In this document: positions 54,091 through 63,985 of the stretch, one piece after another
How positions within the stretch are numbered: the first letter of the stretch is position 1
Layout of the letters: each line of letters opens with the position of its first letter
Source: Giardia muris
Taxonomy: Eukaryota > Fornicata > Diplomonadida > Hexamitidae
Length of the DNA: 64,000 bases
Assembly: GCA_006247105.1 (NCBI GenBank)
Contig: CM016926.1
Location: 1,922,001 to 1,986,000 of the forward strand
Reading direction: 5' to 3'
Translations under genes and position numbers: made by a program
The notes under the pieces: model-generated
The model's database searches: none
Seen by the model: the letters and a program-made list of their open reading frames with translations, nothing else
Told to the model about the DNA's origin: nothing

Positions 54091-55437
54091 ATGTCTCACA
54101 TGGCTTCCGTTTGGGACTGGACCAAGTCCGTGGAGCCTCTGTCTACGACGCGGTCCAACGCGATTGCGACGCTCGTGTTTGATAGTGCGGAGTACCTCGT
54201 TGCAGCGGCGATACTTAGTTATTCTCTTCGTCGAGCGGAGACAAAAGCGGACCTCGTGCTTCTTCTTGGCGAGTCCTTATATCGCTCGACCGAAGAAGGT
54301 ACTCAGAAGGGCATCGAGCTTTGTCGAAGACTCTTCGATCACGTCGTTATTGTTGAACCAATCGAATATCAGGTTTCCTTGAAGAACTGGCCACGTTTCG
54401 CTCACTTATATGCCACGTGGCTCCCACGGTGTTTCACGAAGCTTCATATCCTCAGGCTACGTCCTTATGCAAAGGTCTTATTCATGGACGCGGACATGCT
54501 TGCCTTTCATAACTTCGACCATCTTTTTGAGTTACCTACTCCGTTTGGGACGCTAATAACGGAGGATAAGGCTGGGATACCGACGGGACAGAGGATCACC
54601 CGGGCTGTACTCGTCCAAAGCTTACTTAAGGCCTATGGCATTTCTGGGGCATTCTTCTGCATCACACCGGATGAGGACTTATTCAAGATCGCATGCTTAC
54701 GGGTCAAGAAGAAGTCGCGTAAGACTGGCGTGTATGCGGAGCAAGCGGTTAGCTATGATCTGCAGACCGACATCTCCTTGTACCGACAGCTGAACGCTGG
54801 TCCCGACGAGCAGGTGATTAGTTGGCTCTATGCGCATCACCTCCGCTACGATGCCGAAGGGGAGTTCTATCAATTCGTCGGCCAGCGCACTCTGGGTGAG
54901 GATGAGAAGGATGAGAAGGAAGGGAGATACCCCTCGAAGAGAGAGCGTACTAGGGAGAAGCCGCGCCAGACTCCCGAGACACAGTGGACAAGCGTTTCGA
55001 GGCAGTACAATTGCCTCCCTTGGCTGATGCACAAGTTTGAGAGGGGCGACTTTCCACTCGAGTCTCCGAACGTTCCCTACGATGGAGAGGGCCCAGAACG
55101 GAAGGTGTACGTGATTCACTACGTCTCCGAGAAGCCCTGGCAGAATCTCACGAAGGTGCTCTCCACAACATCGGCCGAAGAGAGGAAGATCTGGCCGGAC
55201 GTTGGAACCTGGTACTCCGTGTGCGAGGAGGTGAGGGAGAAATACCCGAACTTCTCTGACATCCTCGTGACAATTCCAGATGACGTCGCTCGTATGACGC
55301 AAGATGAGGCGGATCAGATGTATGAAAAGGACTGCCAAGCCAGACGTGAAAGGGCTGAACGGCGAAGAGAGGAACGAGAGGAGACGAAACGAACTAGGCG
55401 GGGAGGCGGTAACTATCGTCGTGGATACAAGGCCTAG
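54091..55437 (+). CDS. GT8 glycosyltransferase, glycogenin-like
   Basis: The protein has 448 residues from the ATG after GGGCT (a second is three codons on). A GTG start at 54043 inside the sirtuin gene is rejected. The GT8 fold is shown by EYLVAAAILSYSLRR, FTKLHILRLRPYAKVLFMDAD (the DxD metal site DAD), LAFHNFDHLFELP, a DEQVISWLYA block and YVIHYVSEKPW (the HYxxxKPW motif). These are glycogenin/galactinol-synthase signatures: UDP-sugar-dependent transfer. There is no membrane segment, so it is probably cytosolic. The C-terminus (about 390-448) is highly charged, ending in an RGGGNYRRGY-type tail. Whether it primes glycogen is inferred. Confidence 0.9.
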   Translation: MSHMASVWDWTKSVEPLSTTRSNAIATLVFDSAEYLVAAAILSYSLRRAETKADLVLLLGESLYRSTEEGTQKGIELCRRLFDHVVIVEPIEYQVSLKNWPRFAHLYATWLPRCFTKLHILRLRPYAKVLFMDADMLAFHNFDHLFELPTPFGTLITEDKAGIPTGQRITRAVLVQSLLKAYGISGAFFCITPDEDLFKIACLRVKKKSRKTGVYAEQAVSYDLQTDISLYRQLNAGPDEQVISWLYAHHLRYDAEGEFYQFVGQRTLGEDEKDEKEGRYPSKRERTREKPRQTPETQWTSVSRQYNCLPWLMHKFERGDFPLESPNVPYDGEGPERKVYVIHYVSEKPWQNLTKVLSTTSAEERKIWPDVGTWYSVCEEVREKYPNFSDILVTIPDDVARMTQDEADQMYEKDCQARRERAERRREEREETKRTRRGGGNYRRGYKA

Positions 55438-55564
55438 GCACCTAGGCATGGGTAAATAGGTGTAGGGTCTTCCCATGGGCCAGTGATGGACTTAAGGACT
55501 CAAGGCTCCTTCAATCGCGAGCTCAAGATATCAACCTCAATAGTCTTCGCGAGAAGAAAAAAAA

Positions 55565-55651
55565 CTGGCGCGATGATGAGAATGCTTCTTGCCCCGTCTG
55601 ACACGACGATGAGTGACGCCAAGAAGACTACAAGCCAACCGTCTGAGCCAC
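55565..55651 (+). ncRNA. Candidate C/D-box snoRNA
   Basis: In a 609-base gap the boxes fall in standard order: C box ATGATGA (55573-55579), D' CTGA (55598-55601), a degenerate C' (around GATGAGT, 55608-55614) and D CTGA (55643-55646). TGGC upstream can pair with GCCA directly after the D box. The guide before D' is 18 nt; its complement, ACGGGGCAAGAAG, differs at one position from the conserved large-subunit rRNA sequence CGGGGAAAGAAG as I remember it, so a target there is plausible but unverified. A match to the Giardia ncRNA 3'-end motif follows at 55652. Exact ends are uncertain. Confidence 0.6.
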
Positions 55652-55663
55652 CCCTTCATTCAA
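55652..55663 (+). promoter_or_regulatory. ncRNA 3'-end processing motif (9/12)
   Basis: CCCTTCATTCAA agrees at 9 of 12 positions with TCCTTTACTCAA, the motif reported at the 3' ends of Giardia small ncRNAs. It lies 5 nt after the D box of the snoRNA candidate, as expected. The match alone would be weak; position and context raise its value. Confidence 0.5.
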
Positions 55664-56046
55664 TAGCGTCCCCCTAGCCTCCTCCTCTCGTGGCTTGGGG
55701 AAGATCATGCCTAGACACTCTTCTTTCCCACGGATTGATGGGAGCGGGATTGGGACTAGGCTGATGTTATAGTTGAATAACAGATGAGGCTTTAGGATCG
55801 CTCCTTTCATCTTGATACTGGAAAGTGCTCCCTTTCTTCTCCGTCAATGAATCACTCTTATTGATAGCTTCCACTTTTCTCTGACAACGCAATGCAATTG
55901 ACTTGAACCGGAACTGAAGCTTGCACCTGCTTCTTATTTTCATCCCACCTTCTCTTACTCCCTCAGACCTTCAGGTTCCTATCTTGGTCCTGCTCAAGTG
56001 TGGCCTATTGAGGCATCAGCCAACGAGATATCATGGGACTCAAAAA
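55664..56046. other. Intergenic stretch before XRN2-like gene
   Basis: About 380 bases without a supported gene. The frame of the XRN gene is open back to 55921, but the added residues are hydrophobic filler and the MGVP start at 56047 is the family's own. A short minus-strand ORF (55810-55628) overlaps the snoRNA and lacks coding character. CTCAAAAA before the ATG is the AT-rich initiator. Confidence 0.55.
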
Positions 56047-58608
56047 ATGGGTGTTCCCTCATTCTTCCGTTGGATCCAGGAACGTTACCCGCATGTCATC
56101 CAGGATGTCCCCGAGGCCGCTCCAAATACCCCGGAGGCGGACATCGACAGTGGGGGAACCCCGTTGGGCTTTGCCATCGATAACCTCTATATCGACACGA
56201 ATGGCCTGATTCACCCATGCTTCCATCCGGAGAACCGTGAGGGTCCGAAGACAGAGGAGGAGGTCTTCGAGGAGATATTCGCTTACCTTGATCGCCTCGT
56301 AAACATCTGTCGACCACGAAGACTTCTCTATCTTGCCATCGATGGGCCAGCACCACGCGCAAAGCTGAATCAGCAACGTAGTCGTCGTTTCACCTCTGCT
56401 TATGAACGTCAGTTGAGGGCGGAGGCGGATGCGGCACGGACAAAGGCTGAGATGGAAATGCGGATTGATGATGATGATGATGATGATGATCGGAAAACAT
56501 CGGAACCACCACTGAAAACTGATTTGGTAGGAGACATCCCTGAGGAGTCGGAAAGCACGGATGAGCTGAATAGTCATAGCGCACTCGACTCGAATGCGAT
56601 CACCCCCGGGACTCCATTCATGATGCGGTTGTCGGTAGCTCTGAAGTGGTATATCTCGGCTAGGCAGGCACGTTCAAGCCTATGGCAGAACTTGCTCGTT
56701 ATGTATGCCGACGCTTGGTCTCCTGGAGAAGGAGAGCATAAGATCATGTCGTTCATTCGGATACAAAGCTGCAACCAGGGATATGACCCCTCGACAGTGC
56801 ATTGCATCCACGGCCTTGATGCCGACCTCATCATGCTTGGGCTCGGCACTCATGAGACGAACATTCTCATCCTCCGCGAGGTCGTCTTTATGCCACGCGG
56901 GGCCGTCGTCTGTAACGGGTGTGGCCAGCTCCGTAGCACGGGGCGAGGTCGTCTGAAGACACGAGCAGCATTGGATCATGAGGAGACGCCCGTTGGGGAA
57001 TGCCCTTACTTTCCGGATGCCCAGAAGCGTCCAATCGTCTACTCGAAGGCGTTCCAGTTCCTTTCGGTTGCACATCTCCGCGAATACCTTCGACGCGAGT
57101 TCGGGACGGAGGGTCTTGACTTTGAGCGCTGTGTCGACGACTTTGTTTTCTTATGCTTCCTTGCGGGGAACGACTTTCTTCCCCACATGGAGGCCTTGAG
57201 CATCCATGAGAATGCCGTTCTTAGGATCATTCAGCTCTATGTGGACTTACGACGGAAACGCCGCTTTCAATACGTTACGGAGGATTGCACAGTTAACTTC
57301 GGGGCGTTATATTACTTCCTGGACGAGCTAGCCAATCTTGAACCGATGATTTATAAGGGGCGGCATGATCTTCAGATGAAGAATCGTGCTACCAGAAGGA
57401 AGGGAAAAGAGGATGATTACCTACCCTTCCGTTCGAATGTCCTCGACGTGATTCTGAAGGCGAACGAGCGTTATGATGCAATGGCGAGTCGGAAACTACG
57501 GCCTCAAGACCTTGCCATCAAGTACTTCTGGAAGGAGTACCGTCTTCACGATCTTGGCTTTCGGAATAGATATTACGAGTGCATCGGGCTAATGTCAGAT
57601 ACGGAGGACCAGAAGGGCTCTCCAGAGTATACGAAGATTCTAGATAGGCGTGTGGAGGCGATGTGTCACTGTTTCCTTGACGGCCTGGCATGGGTCTTCG
57701 CCTACTATTACAAGCCCTCCGTAGAGGATTGGGGCTGGTACTATCCATACCACTATGCCCCTCTCGCTTTGGATTTGGCCCGCTTCATTCGCACCTATAA
57801 AGGCCCAGGGTATCAGAAATCTGGTAGGCCTTTTCGTCCTGTTGAGCAGCTTCTTGCAGTCATGCCTCCTGCCAGTGCTGACCTTTTACCAGCTTCTCTT
57901 CGCCCACTTATGCTTTCCTCCGATTCCCTATTGCATCCCTTCTATCCCAATCTGATTAGTTGCGATATGAGTGAGAAGGCACAGCTCTGGAAAGGCTCTT
58001 TACTCCTACCCTTCATAGACTCAGATATCCTGTTGAATGAGGTCAGTAAGATATCTCTCACCCCAGAGGAGAAGCAATACAATGGTCTTTCTGATTCCGT
58101 CACCATCATCCACAAGAACCATCCTGGGTTCCCACTCTTTCTTGCCATCATTCGTGACGAGGATATTCCCCTAGCGTTTCAATCCCTTGCTCAAGTACGA
58201 GAAGCCCCAAATGCATCCAAAACCCGTCTCGTCCTTGTCAAAGTGACAAACAACGAGTACCAGGTCTATAGCGGGATTTATTCCGTTAGTCGCATGGACT
58301 TCTTCGCCCTTGATGAGATGCTGCCCCACTACTCCGAAACCTCCGGAGTACAATTTTGTAGAGACTTTTCGGCATCTCCCACGCATGCCTCGCGGTCAGT
58401 ATATGGCCTTGAGGAGCCCGGGGCGCATATAGTCGAGAGCATCCTAGTAAGATACGTTCCGCACTTGGCCAATACTCGGCCAAACCTGGGGACGCGTTCG
58501 GGACGCAAAAGTATTCTTGACACAAGCGAGATCGGAGCGTCTTGGGCTCGTGCTACCCAACGTCGTCGCGACCAGATTGCAAACCTGCTTGGAGGGAAAA
58601 CGGAATAG
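56047..58608 (+). CDS. 5'-3' exoribonuclease, XRN2/RAT1-like
   Basis: The protein has 853 residues, starting MGVPSFFRWIQERYPHVI, the invariant XRN N-terminus. The catalytic half contains YIDTNGLIHPCFH, YLAIDGPAPRAKLNQQRSRR, ADAWSPGEGEHKIM, CIHGLDADLIMLGL and FLCFLAGNDFLPHM, with the expected acidic metal ligands. CNGCGQ with a later GECPYF sits where XRN2/RAT1 has its zinc knuckle, just before FQFLSVAHLREYLRREF, and the total length also fits XRN2 better than XRN1. A run of Asp near 140 is a low-complexity insertion. The enzyme degrades 5'-monophosphate RNA in rRNA and snoRNA trimming and transcription termination. It is convergent with the next gene over 16 bases. Confidence 0.93.
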   Translation: MGVPSFFRWIQERYPHVIQDVPEAAPNTPEADIDSGGTPLGFAIDNLYIDTNGLIHPCFHPENREGPKTEEEVFEEIFAYLDRLVNICRPRRLLYLAIDGPAPRAKLNQQRSRRFTSAYERQLRAEADAARTKAEMEMRIDDDDDDDDRKTSEPPLKTDLVGDIPEESESTDELNSHSALDSNAITPGTPFMMRLSVALKWYISARQARSSLWQNLLVMYADAWSPGEGEHKIMSFIRIQSCNQGYDPSTVHCIHGLDADLIMLGLGTHETNILILREVVFMPRGAVVCNGCGQLRSTGRGRLKTRAALDHEETPVGECPYFPDAQKRPIVYSKAFQFLSVAHLREYLRREFGTEGLDFERCVDDFVFLCFLAGNDFLPHMEALSIHENAVLRIIQLYVDLRRKRRFQYVTEDCTVNFGALYYFLDELANLEPMIYKGRHDLQMKNRATRRKGKEDDYLPFRSNVLDVILKANERYDAMASRKLRPQDLAIKYFWKEYRLHDLGFRNRYYECIGLMSDTEDQKGSPEYTKILDRRVEAMCHCFLDGLAWVFAYYYKPSVEDWGWYYPYHYAPLALDLARFIRTYKGPGYQKSGRPFRPVEQLLAVMPPASADLLPASLRPLMLSSDSLLHPFYPNLISCDMSEKAQLWKGSLLLPFIDSDILLNEVSKISLTPEEKQYNGLSDSVTIIHKNHPGFPLFLAIIRDEDIPLAFQSLAQVREAPNASKTRLVLVKVTNNEYQVYSGIYSVSRMDFFALDEMLPHYSETSGVQFCRDFSASPTHASRSVYGLEEPGAHIVESILVRYVPHLANTRPNLGTRSGRKSILDTSEIGASWARATQRRRDQIANLLGGKTE

Positions 58609-58624
58609 GAAGGACGTTTCCAGG

Positions 58625-61600
58625 TTACTGCAAGTCCTGAAGAGATAGGGGTTGATTCCCTGAGGATCCAGTAGCTCGAGATCCTGGCTGAGCTGATGTT
58701 CTAGAATCTTCGTCTGGTGCGGCTGATACAACCAGAAGTTTCTGTCCTGAGGAACTACGGTGGACTTGATTATTGGGAAGGGCCTTTGGAACTTGCTTCG
58801 AAAGTGTTCCATCTCGCGTCGTGGAGCTCTCGACTATCGGCTTCCCGATGAGCCGTGGGACGCCTTCTGTCCTCCGCGCCCGCGACTTCGGATTGCGCAT
58901 GCGGACGAGCGCCAACTGATGCACCGGTTCTGTCAGTTTGGGCTGTGCGGGCCAACCGTCCTTGTGCATGTTAAACATATGGACCGTATCGGTGTTGTCA
59001 ACGAACCGGTCATTGAAGATGAGTGGCTGGCCCAAACTATCATGAAGCGTCGAAAAGGGTGGGAGACTGGTCTGCCCCTTTGAGGCAAGAGTCATTGTGT
59101 GCTCGTCAATATTGTTGACGTAGCACTGTGCAACGAGCGTGGTGGAGGGGTGCATCAGATTCGTCGGGTCGTCCGTCTCATGGTTTTTGAGATAGGTGTA
59201 ATAGAGAGGAATATCAGTTGATTTAAGGCCAGCACTATTAGATGGCATAGACCGAGAAAGTGAGAACAGCCTTTGAGACCGTGTCTCTTCAAAGATCCCC
59301 GGCTCTAGTGCTGACTCGCTATCACGACTGACTTGGAAGCGATCAAGGTTCTTAACGACAAAGACTTCGCTACGGCGACGCATAACGTCTGCAAATGAAG
59401 AGATCAGTCGGGTGTGCTCGGTTCCATCTGTACTCAGAATTGTACCACTGATAGTATGCCGGTTCTTACCAGCCGTTTGTCCTTGACGATTCAATAGGCG
59501 TTGAGCTTCCGGCCCCGCGATGTCCTCCAGATTGTATTCCTGCGGGGCGTATCGTAGGACCGTGCCGGGCGTTGCAGGCTTTGTTGGCGCAGGGCTTGGT
59601 ACAGCAGTGGATAAGGCACTCGTTGGAAGCCTATGCTCGCGTGCCGGAGAGAGGCGTCTCGAGATCTCTTGCAGACGGTTCAACAGACGTTTGTTGTTGG
59701 CTAGGGCAATGACATTTGAGTCATCGAGGCATCCGCCTAGGATCCTGGCGTAAAGAGCTATCTTGTTGCAGCGTTCCTTCAACGAGTCGGTTGCGTGGAG
59801 AACAAGAGAAGGATGAGAGTCTGGCCGTATTCTGTGCGAGTATGCTCGGGAGAGACGGCGGCGAATGGCCCGTTCAATGCGTATTGATTCTCTCTCAAGA
59901 AGGACATCTCCAATCTCAGGGTTTTGAGCTCGACAACTATATGGTCTACCTTCTGCCGGAGTTTGGACTTGTAGGATACCGGATTCCTGCAAGGTCTTCT
60001 CAGGTGCGGCCGGGCTATCGATAGAGATGTCAGGTGGGAGATCACTAACGGCGGGTGAGTCGTTATTACTGAGAAAGCTAACGACCTCGATCGATTCGTC
60101 TCCCAGCTGGATCACCCCGAGATAGCCGTCCTCAGCTATTACGTCTCCGGAGATGACGGGTTCATCGTGCGGGTAGTTGACAGTGCATGGCGGACATGCT
60201 TTATGGGTGGTATCCTGTAACTGATATGAAGCATCTCCAAGACTTGCTACACTCCGCCTCCAACGGTCATAGGCCGCCCCAGTCGGTTCTTCCGAGTCCT
60301 GCATGTCGTCAGGAGCCTCCATGGACTCCAGTTCCGTGGGATTAGCCGTATCAAGATGGTAGGCGGACATCCCAATCGTCGTGTCAGCAAGAGGCATATC
60401 CTTGTAGTTGATCACACTAGAACGTGAAGGGAATGCACTCTCGTCGGTCTGGGTTGCAACCACGTCCGAGGAGATCATACTTTGAACTGACTGGGTCTTC
60501 TGTGCCTTTGTTTGCTCCTTACTCTTCTGTTTCTGTTTTGGCTTGGGGGCAACAACGCCAACGGTCTCCTCGATGACTGTCTCGAAGCTTGCATCTCTAC
60601 TGAATATTAGAGACTCGGAGGCGGTATCTTCCGGTGCGGGCTCAATCATCTGAGACTGTGAATCTGTCGTATCTGGGCCTCGGCTATAGTGAGATAGTTT
60701 TCCGTAGAAGACGACGGCACCCTTATCCGTTAGGAATCCGATTGCATTCCCTTCAGCGTCGAATAAGAAGTGTCTACCCTGAACAGACTTCCTAACTGGG
60801 CTTTCACGAGTTACCTGAATTGCCGTGTCTGCCGTTTTTGGTGGTCGACTAGATACCATTTCTTTGAGTTCTTGTGAGGTAAGAAGTGGACCAGTCAGCT
60901 GGCTACTAGTCATAGTATCTGGGGTTGAGGGACGTTGAGATGACTCACTAGTGGCCCGATCTGAAAAGATCTTTGTCTCCTGGATCAGGATCGGGATGTC
61001 CTTTGGAGTTACCGCCTCACGAGCGATGTGCGATTGAGTTATACTCGCCCCACGTCTCATATTGCGACGCTTGGACTCGATCACATTTCGTGATTTCTTC
61101 TTCTTAAGGGTGGGAGTGGTATCTACATCCATAGATTGCTCGTTTGACGTTGTGGAACGCCTCAAGGAAGCATTTAACGTGTCCTTTGGGGTCTCCTGCC
61201 GCTCCGTCGAGTCAACAGCACCACTGACGTTGTCCCACGTGTTTTGCAGGACGTCACGAAGCTCTCCGAACTGTTTGTCATTCAGGCCATTAGCCCCAAC
61301 GATTTGAATTGCAGAGCCCATCGCGTCACAGATCGTCTCGGAAAGCTGTTTCTTCACAGCTTGACGAGCAGCCTCCTTTGCACGGGTCGCCTCCTGCTGG
61401 GATTTGCGGAGGAGCTCATTTCGCTCCCGAATCTCCTGCGCCATGTCATAGAGCCGTTGGAACACGTCATCGGACCGTTCCAATGAGATGTGCGAGTCAT
61501 ATGTTATCTGGAATTGCTTCTGGCGACGTGAAGATGGAGAACTAATAGATATGCTCCCCTTTTTGAGGCTTGACGTATGGCCTTCGTCCGATGACGGCTC

Positions 61601-63985
61601 TTTGTCATCATCGTCATCATTAATCCGTGTGTTGCTGCGGGAAATGTCGCTAGCGTCACGCCCTCGGCGTACCTCGCAACCAAAGTCATATTTCAGAACC
61701 AACTGTCGTGGAGAAGGGGTGGGGTGCTCAGAGGCCTTGTCCTTGAGCTGGTCGAACAGTCCTGCAAGTTCCGGTTCCTTTAGGAAGTCAAGCGTTGTTA
61801 TCCGGAGTTCGTTAATCTTATCCTTCACCTCGTCTGTCGTCTGAAGAACCCCTTTGCTTAGGGCCTCGGAGCGTAGCTTGTTCAAGTCGATGGAGAAGCG
61901 TAGCAGGTCGCGTGCCTTCTGAACGAGCTCCCGGTTGATGACCATAGACGGATCCGAGTCGCGATTGAGCAGTTCCCTATCCCAATCGAGAGAGGTTGCG
62001 TCCTCCTGATAGATCGCGTCGATCTCCTTCCTGTACGCGGCCTCGATATAGACATCGGGTCCGCAGCCCCGGGAAAGAGTCTCTATGGCATCTAACTGTA
62101 CCCCATGGTCTGTCATCGATTGCATACACCCTCTGGAGTCTAACATCCTTCGGGCTGCTGCTAGGTGCTCACGCATGATCTCGAGTTGTGCCTGGAGGTC
62201 GCGAAGCTCCGCATCTTTGTCCGCCAGTTCCTTCTGTAGTCGAGAGTCAAGGGACAAGCTTGGAGAATCGACGTTGACAGGGACTGACGTTGACATGTTG
62301 ACCTCCTCTTCAGTAAACGAGTCCTCGTGGCGGCCCTTCTCATTCCGAAGGGCAGCGGCCAGTTCTTCTGCACGCCTTCTGGCGGCATCAACCTCAGCAT
62401 TTCGAGCTGCAACTTGCGCACGCGCGTCATCTAGTTCTTCCTGTTTGACCCGCAGCTGAGCCTTCAAGTCCTCGATCTGACGTCGAAGATCGGAGATGAG
62501 CTTGTTATTCGCGGCGTCGGAAGCATCCTTATCCTTCTTCCCCGTATCTTTCCCAGGCTTTTCCTTCGTCCCTGCTTGGGTCGGCTTTGGTGGAATCTTC
62601 TTCTCCAGGCCAGCCCCTTCCTCCTTCTTCTTTTTCTCAGTCGATAAGCTTTTCTTCTGTGCGGTCGTAACTTGTACTTCGAGTTGCTTGTTCTTCTCCT
62701 CGAGCTCTGCAAGCTCTGCCTCCAGTTGGGCTCTCCGTTGCCTAGCTTCCTCCATCTTGAGAGATAGTTCGTCCTGGGCGTCCTGAAGAGCCTTATCAAG
62801 ATCTGCTATCTGTGCTCTCAGCTCATCTATCTTAGCGCGACGTGCAAAAGCATCCTGGAGCTTCCGCTCCCAGTCCGCAATTTCTGAGTCTAAAAGCTTA
62901 CACTGATCCATCAGTTCTCGTAATCGGTTTTGCTTCTCAAGGAGACGCCGTTCGGCATCGCTTAGGTTACGGATGGCGTCCTCGGTCATTCTTGCCGTCT
63001 TCATATGCTTGGGAGTCTTGACTGGAGCTGGTTGGGCGCTATCTGCAGTACTTAACCGTCGTGGTTGCTCTCCTTCAAGATAGTCTGGCTTGTAAGCGAT
63101 ATTGTCCGTGTTGGGGGCAAGTCTATTCTTCCAGTTGAATTGTTCCTTGAGGGTGGTGATTTCCTGAAGGAAGCGTTGCCGTTCCACGGCGTTCATCGTT
63201 ACCATCTTCCCGAACTGCTCCTCAAGGCACTCGAGCTGCCTCATGGCACGTGCATATAGGCTCTGGACATGTGACATCTCCTCGGTGATGGTCTTCTTTC
63301 GACGCAAGTCATCTTCAAGAATTTCAGCAACCGACCTCTCTATCTCGTGATACAGCCGAGGCAGAAGGGTGGCGGATATGTCCTCCCGTGCGTGCTGGAT
63401 GAAGGGGTCGAAGATTGGGAGGGTATTTTTCGGTGCCAAATGGTCATACCGAGGGTTGCAGTCCAAGTCCTTCTCGAACATGACGAAAAGCTTCCGGCCA
63501 GCGATGTCCGACCGGAGCTTCTCGATGCTTCTGTCGGTGCACGAGGCAACAAGGTAATGAGTCGACTGAATGAGTTTCTTGACGGCTCTTCGTGTATCAG
63601 GAAGGAGCATCCCATACAAGGACCCCGTACGCTCCCCATCTGTTAGCTCGACCCTACTACTTGTGTCATCAATGAGAAGCTCTCTGATCTGTTCGGACTT
63701 CAAAGAGGTACCAGACGAATCTTTCCCAAGACTACTAAGTGGGAGAAGAGAACCAAGTCCTTGAGGAGCATAGCTATCCCGAAGAGTCGCTTGCGCCGTA
63801 TTCGCTTCGATGATGAAATCCGAAGCTTGAAGTCCTGATAGTCTAAGATCCTTACTCTCGGACTGTGTCGCAAAAGACCCACTTGGGGACCGGATACCAT
63901 CCATGGCCCCCACCGTGATCGGGACATCTCCGAGTGCCTTATCAGCCCCCTCATCCGGTGCAGATTCGGACTTCGGTCCCTGCAT
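58625..63985 (-). CDS. Giant coiled-coil protein, probably cytoskeletal
   Basis: The reading gives 1786 residues from the ATG at 63985, but the frame remains open to the window end, so the true start may lie further right. A globular-looking part at about 120-290 precedes a long heptad coiled coil (about 340-640) with a lysine-rich interruption (KKKKEEG, then GKDTGKKDKDASD). A second coiled region follows near 850-900. Most of the remainder is polar and probably disordered, ending in a basic segment. Proteins of this size and design in Giardia commonly belong to the adhesive disc, basal bodies or axoneme; that is inference. No motor, kinase or membrane segment is seen. Confidence 0.85.
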   Translation of the reverse strand: MQGPKSESAPDEGADKALGDVPITVGAMDGIRSPSGSFATQSESKDLRLSGLQASDFIIEANTAQATLRDSYAPQGLGSLLPLSSLGKDSSGTSLKSEQIRELLIDDTSSRVELTDGERTGSLYGMLLPDTRRAVKKLIQSTHYLVASCTDRSIEKLRSDIAGRKLFVMFEKDLDCNPRYDHLAPKNTLPIFDPFIQHAREDISATLLPRLYHEIERSVAEILEDDLRRKKTITEEMSHVQSLYARAMRQLECLEEQFGKMVTMNAVERQRFLQEITTLKEQFNWKNRLAPNTDNIAYKPDYLEGEQPRRLSTADSAQPAPVKTPKHMKTARMTEDAIRNLSDAERRLLEKQNRLRELMDQCKLLDSEIADWERKLQDAFARRAKIDELRAQIADLDKALQDAQDELSLKMEEARQRRAQLEAELAELEEKNKQLEVQVTTAQKKSLSTEKKKKEEGAGLEKKIPPKPTQAGTKEKPGKDTGKKDKDASDAANNKLISDLRRQIEDLKAQLRVKQEELDDARAQVAARNAEVDAARRRAEELAAALRNEKGRHEDSFTEEEVNMSTSVPVNVDSPSLSLDSRLQKELADKDAELRDLQAQLEIMREHLAAARRMLDSRGCMQSMTDHGVQLDAIETLSRGCGPDVYIEAAYRKEIDAIYQEDATSLDWDRELLNRDSDPSMVINRELVQKARDLLRFSIDLNKLRSEALSKGVLQTTDEVKDKINELRITTLDFLKEPELAGLFDQLKDKASEHPTPSPRQLVLKYDFGCEVRRGRDASDISRSNTRINDDDDDKEPSSDEGHTSSLKKGSISISSPSSRRQKQFQITYDSHISLERSDDVFQRLYDMAQEIRERNELLRKSQQEATRAKEAARQAVKKQLSETICDAMGSAIQIVGANGLNDKQFGELRDVLQNTWDNVSGAVDSTERQETPKDTLNASLRRSTTSNEQSMDVDTTPTLKKKKSRNVIESKRRNMRRGASITQSHIAREAVTPKDIPILIQETKIFSDRATSESSQRPSTPDTMTSSQLTGPLLTSQELKEMVSSRPPKTADTAIQVTRESPVRKSVQGRHFLFDAEGNAIGFLTDKGAVVFYGKLSHYSRGPDTTDSQSQMIEPAPEDTASESLIFSRDASFETVIEETVGVVAPKPKQKQKSKEQTKAQKTQSVQSMISSDVVATQTDESAFPSRSSVINYKDMPLADTTIGMSAYHLDTANPTELESMEAPDDMQDSEEPTGAAYDRWRRSVASLGDASYQLQDTTHKACPPCTVNYPHDEPVISGDVIAEDGYLGVIQLGDESIEVVSFLSNNDSPAVSDLPPDISIDSPAAPEKTLQESGILQVQTPAEGRPYSCRAQNPEIGDVLLERESIRIERAIRRRLSRAYSHRIRPDSHPSLVLHATDSLKERCNKIALYARILGGCLDDSNVIALANNKRLLNRLQEISRRLSPAREHRLPTSALSTAVPSPAPTKPATPGTVLRYAPQEYNLEDIAGPEAQRLLNRQGQTAGKNRHTISGTILSTDGTEHTRLISSFADVMRRRSEVFVVKNLDRFQVSRDSESALEPGIFEETRSQRLFSLSRSMPSNSAGLKSTDIPLYYTYLKNHETDDPTNLMHPSTTLVAQCYVNNIDEHTMTLASKGQTSLPPFSTLHDSLGQPLIFNDRFVDNTDTVHMFNMHKDGWPAQPKLTEPVHQLALVRMRNPKSRARRTEGVPRLIGKPIVESSTTRDGTLSKQVPKALPNNQVHRSSSGQKLLVVSAAPDEDSRTSAQPGSRATGSSGNQPLSLQDLQ

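Noticed and set aside
55483..55677. 64-residue ORF over the snoRNA candidate
   Set aside because: No family, biased composition and no initiator-like context; the C/D boxes explain the region better.
55730..55830. Second C/D-like set (TTGATGG, CTGA, AGATGAG) and a partial 3' motif
   Set aside because: The C box is only 5/7, no proper D box follows the second C-like box, and the 3' motif is 8/12.
52680..56490. Shared run of aspartates in the second sirtuin and XRN
   Set aside because: Simple GAT/GAC repeats; low complexity, not evidence of relationship.
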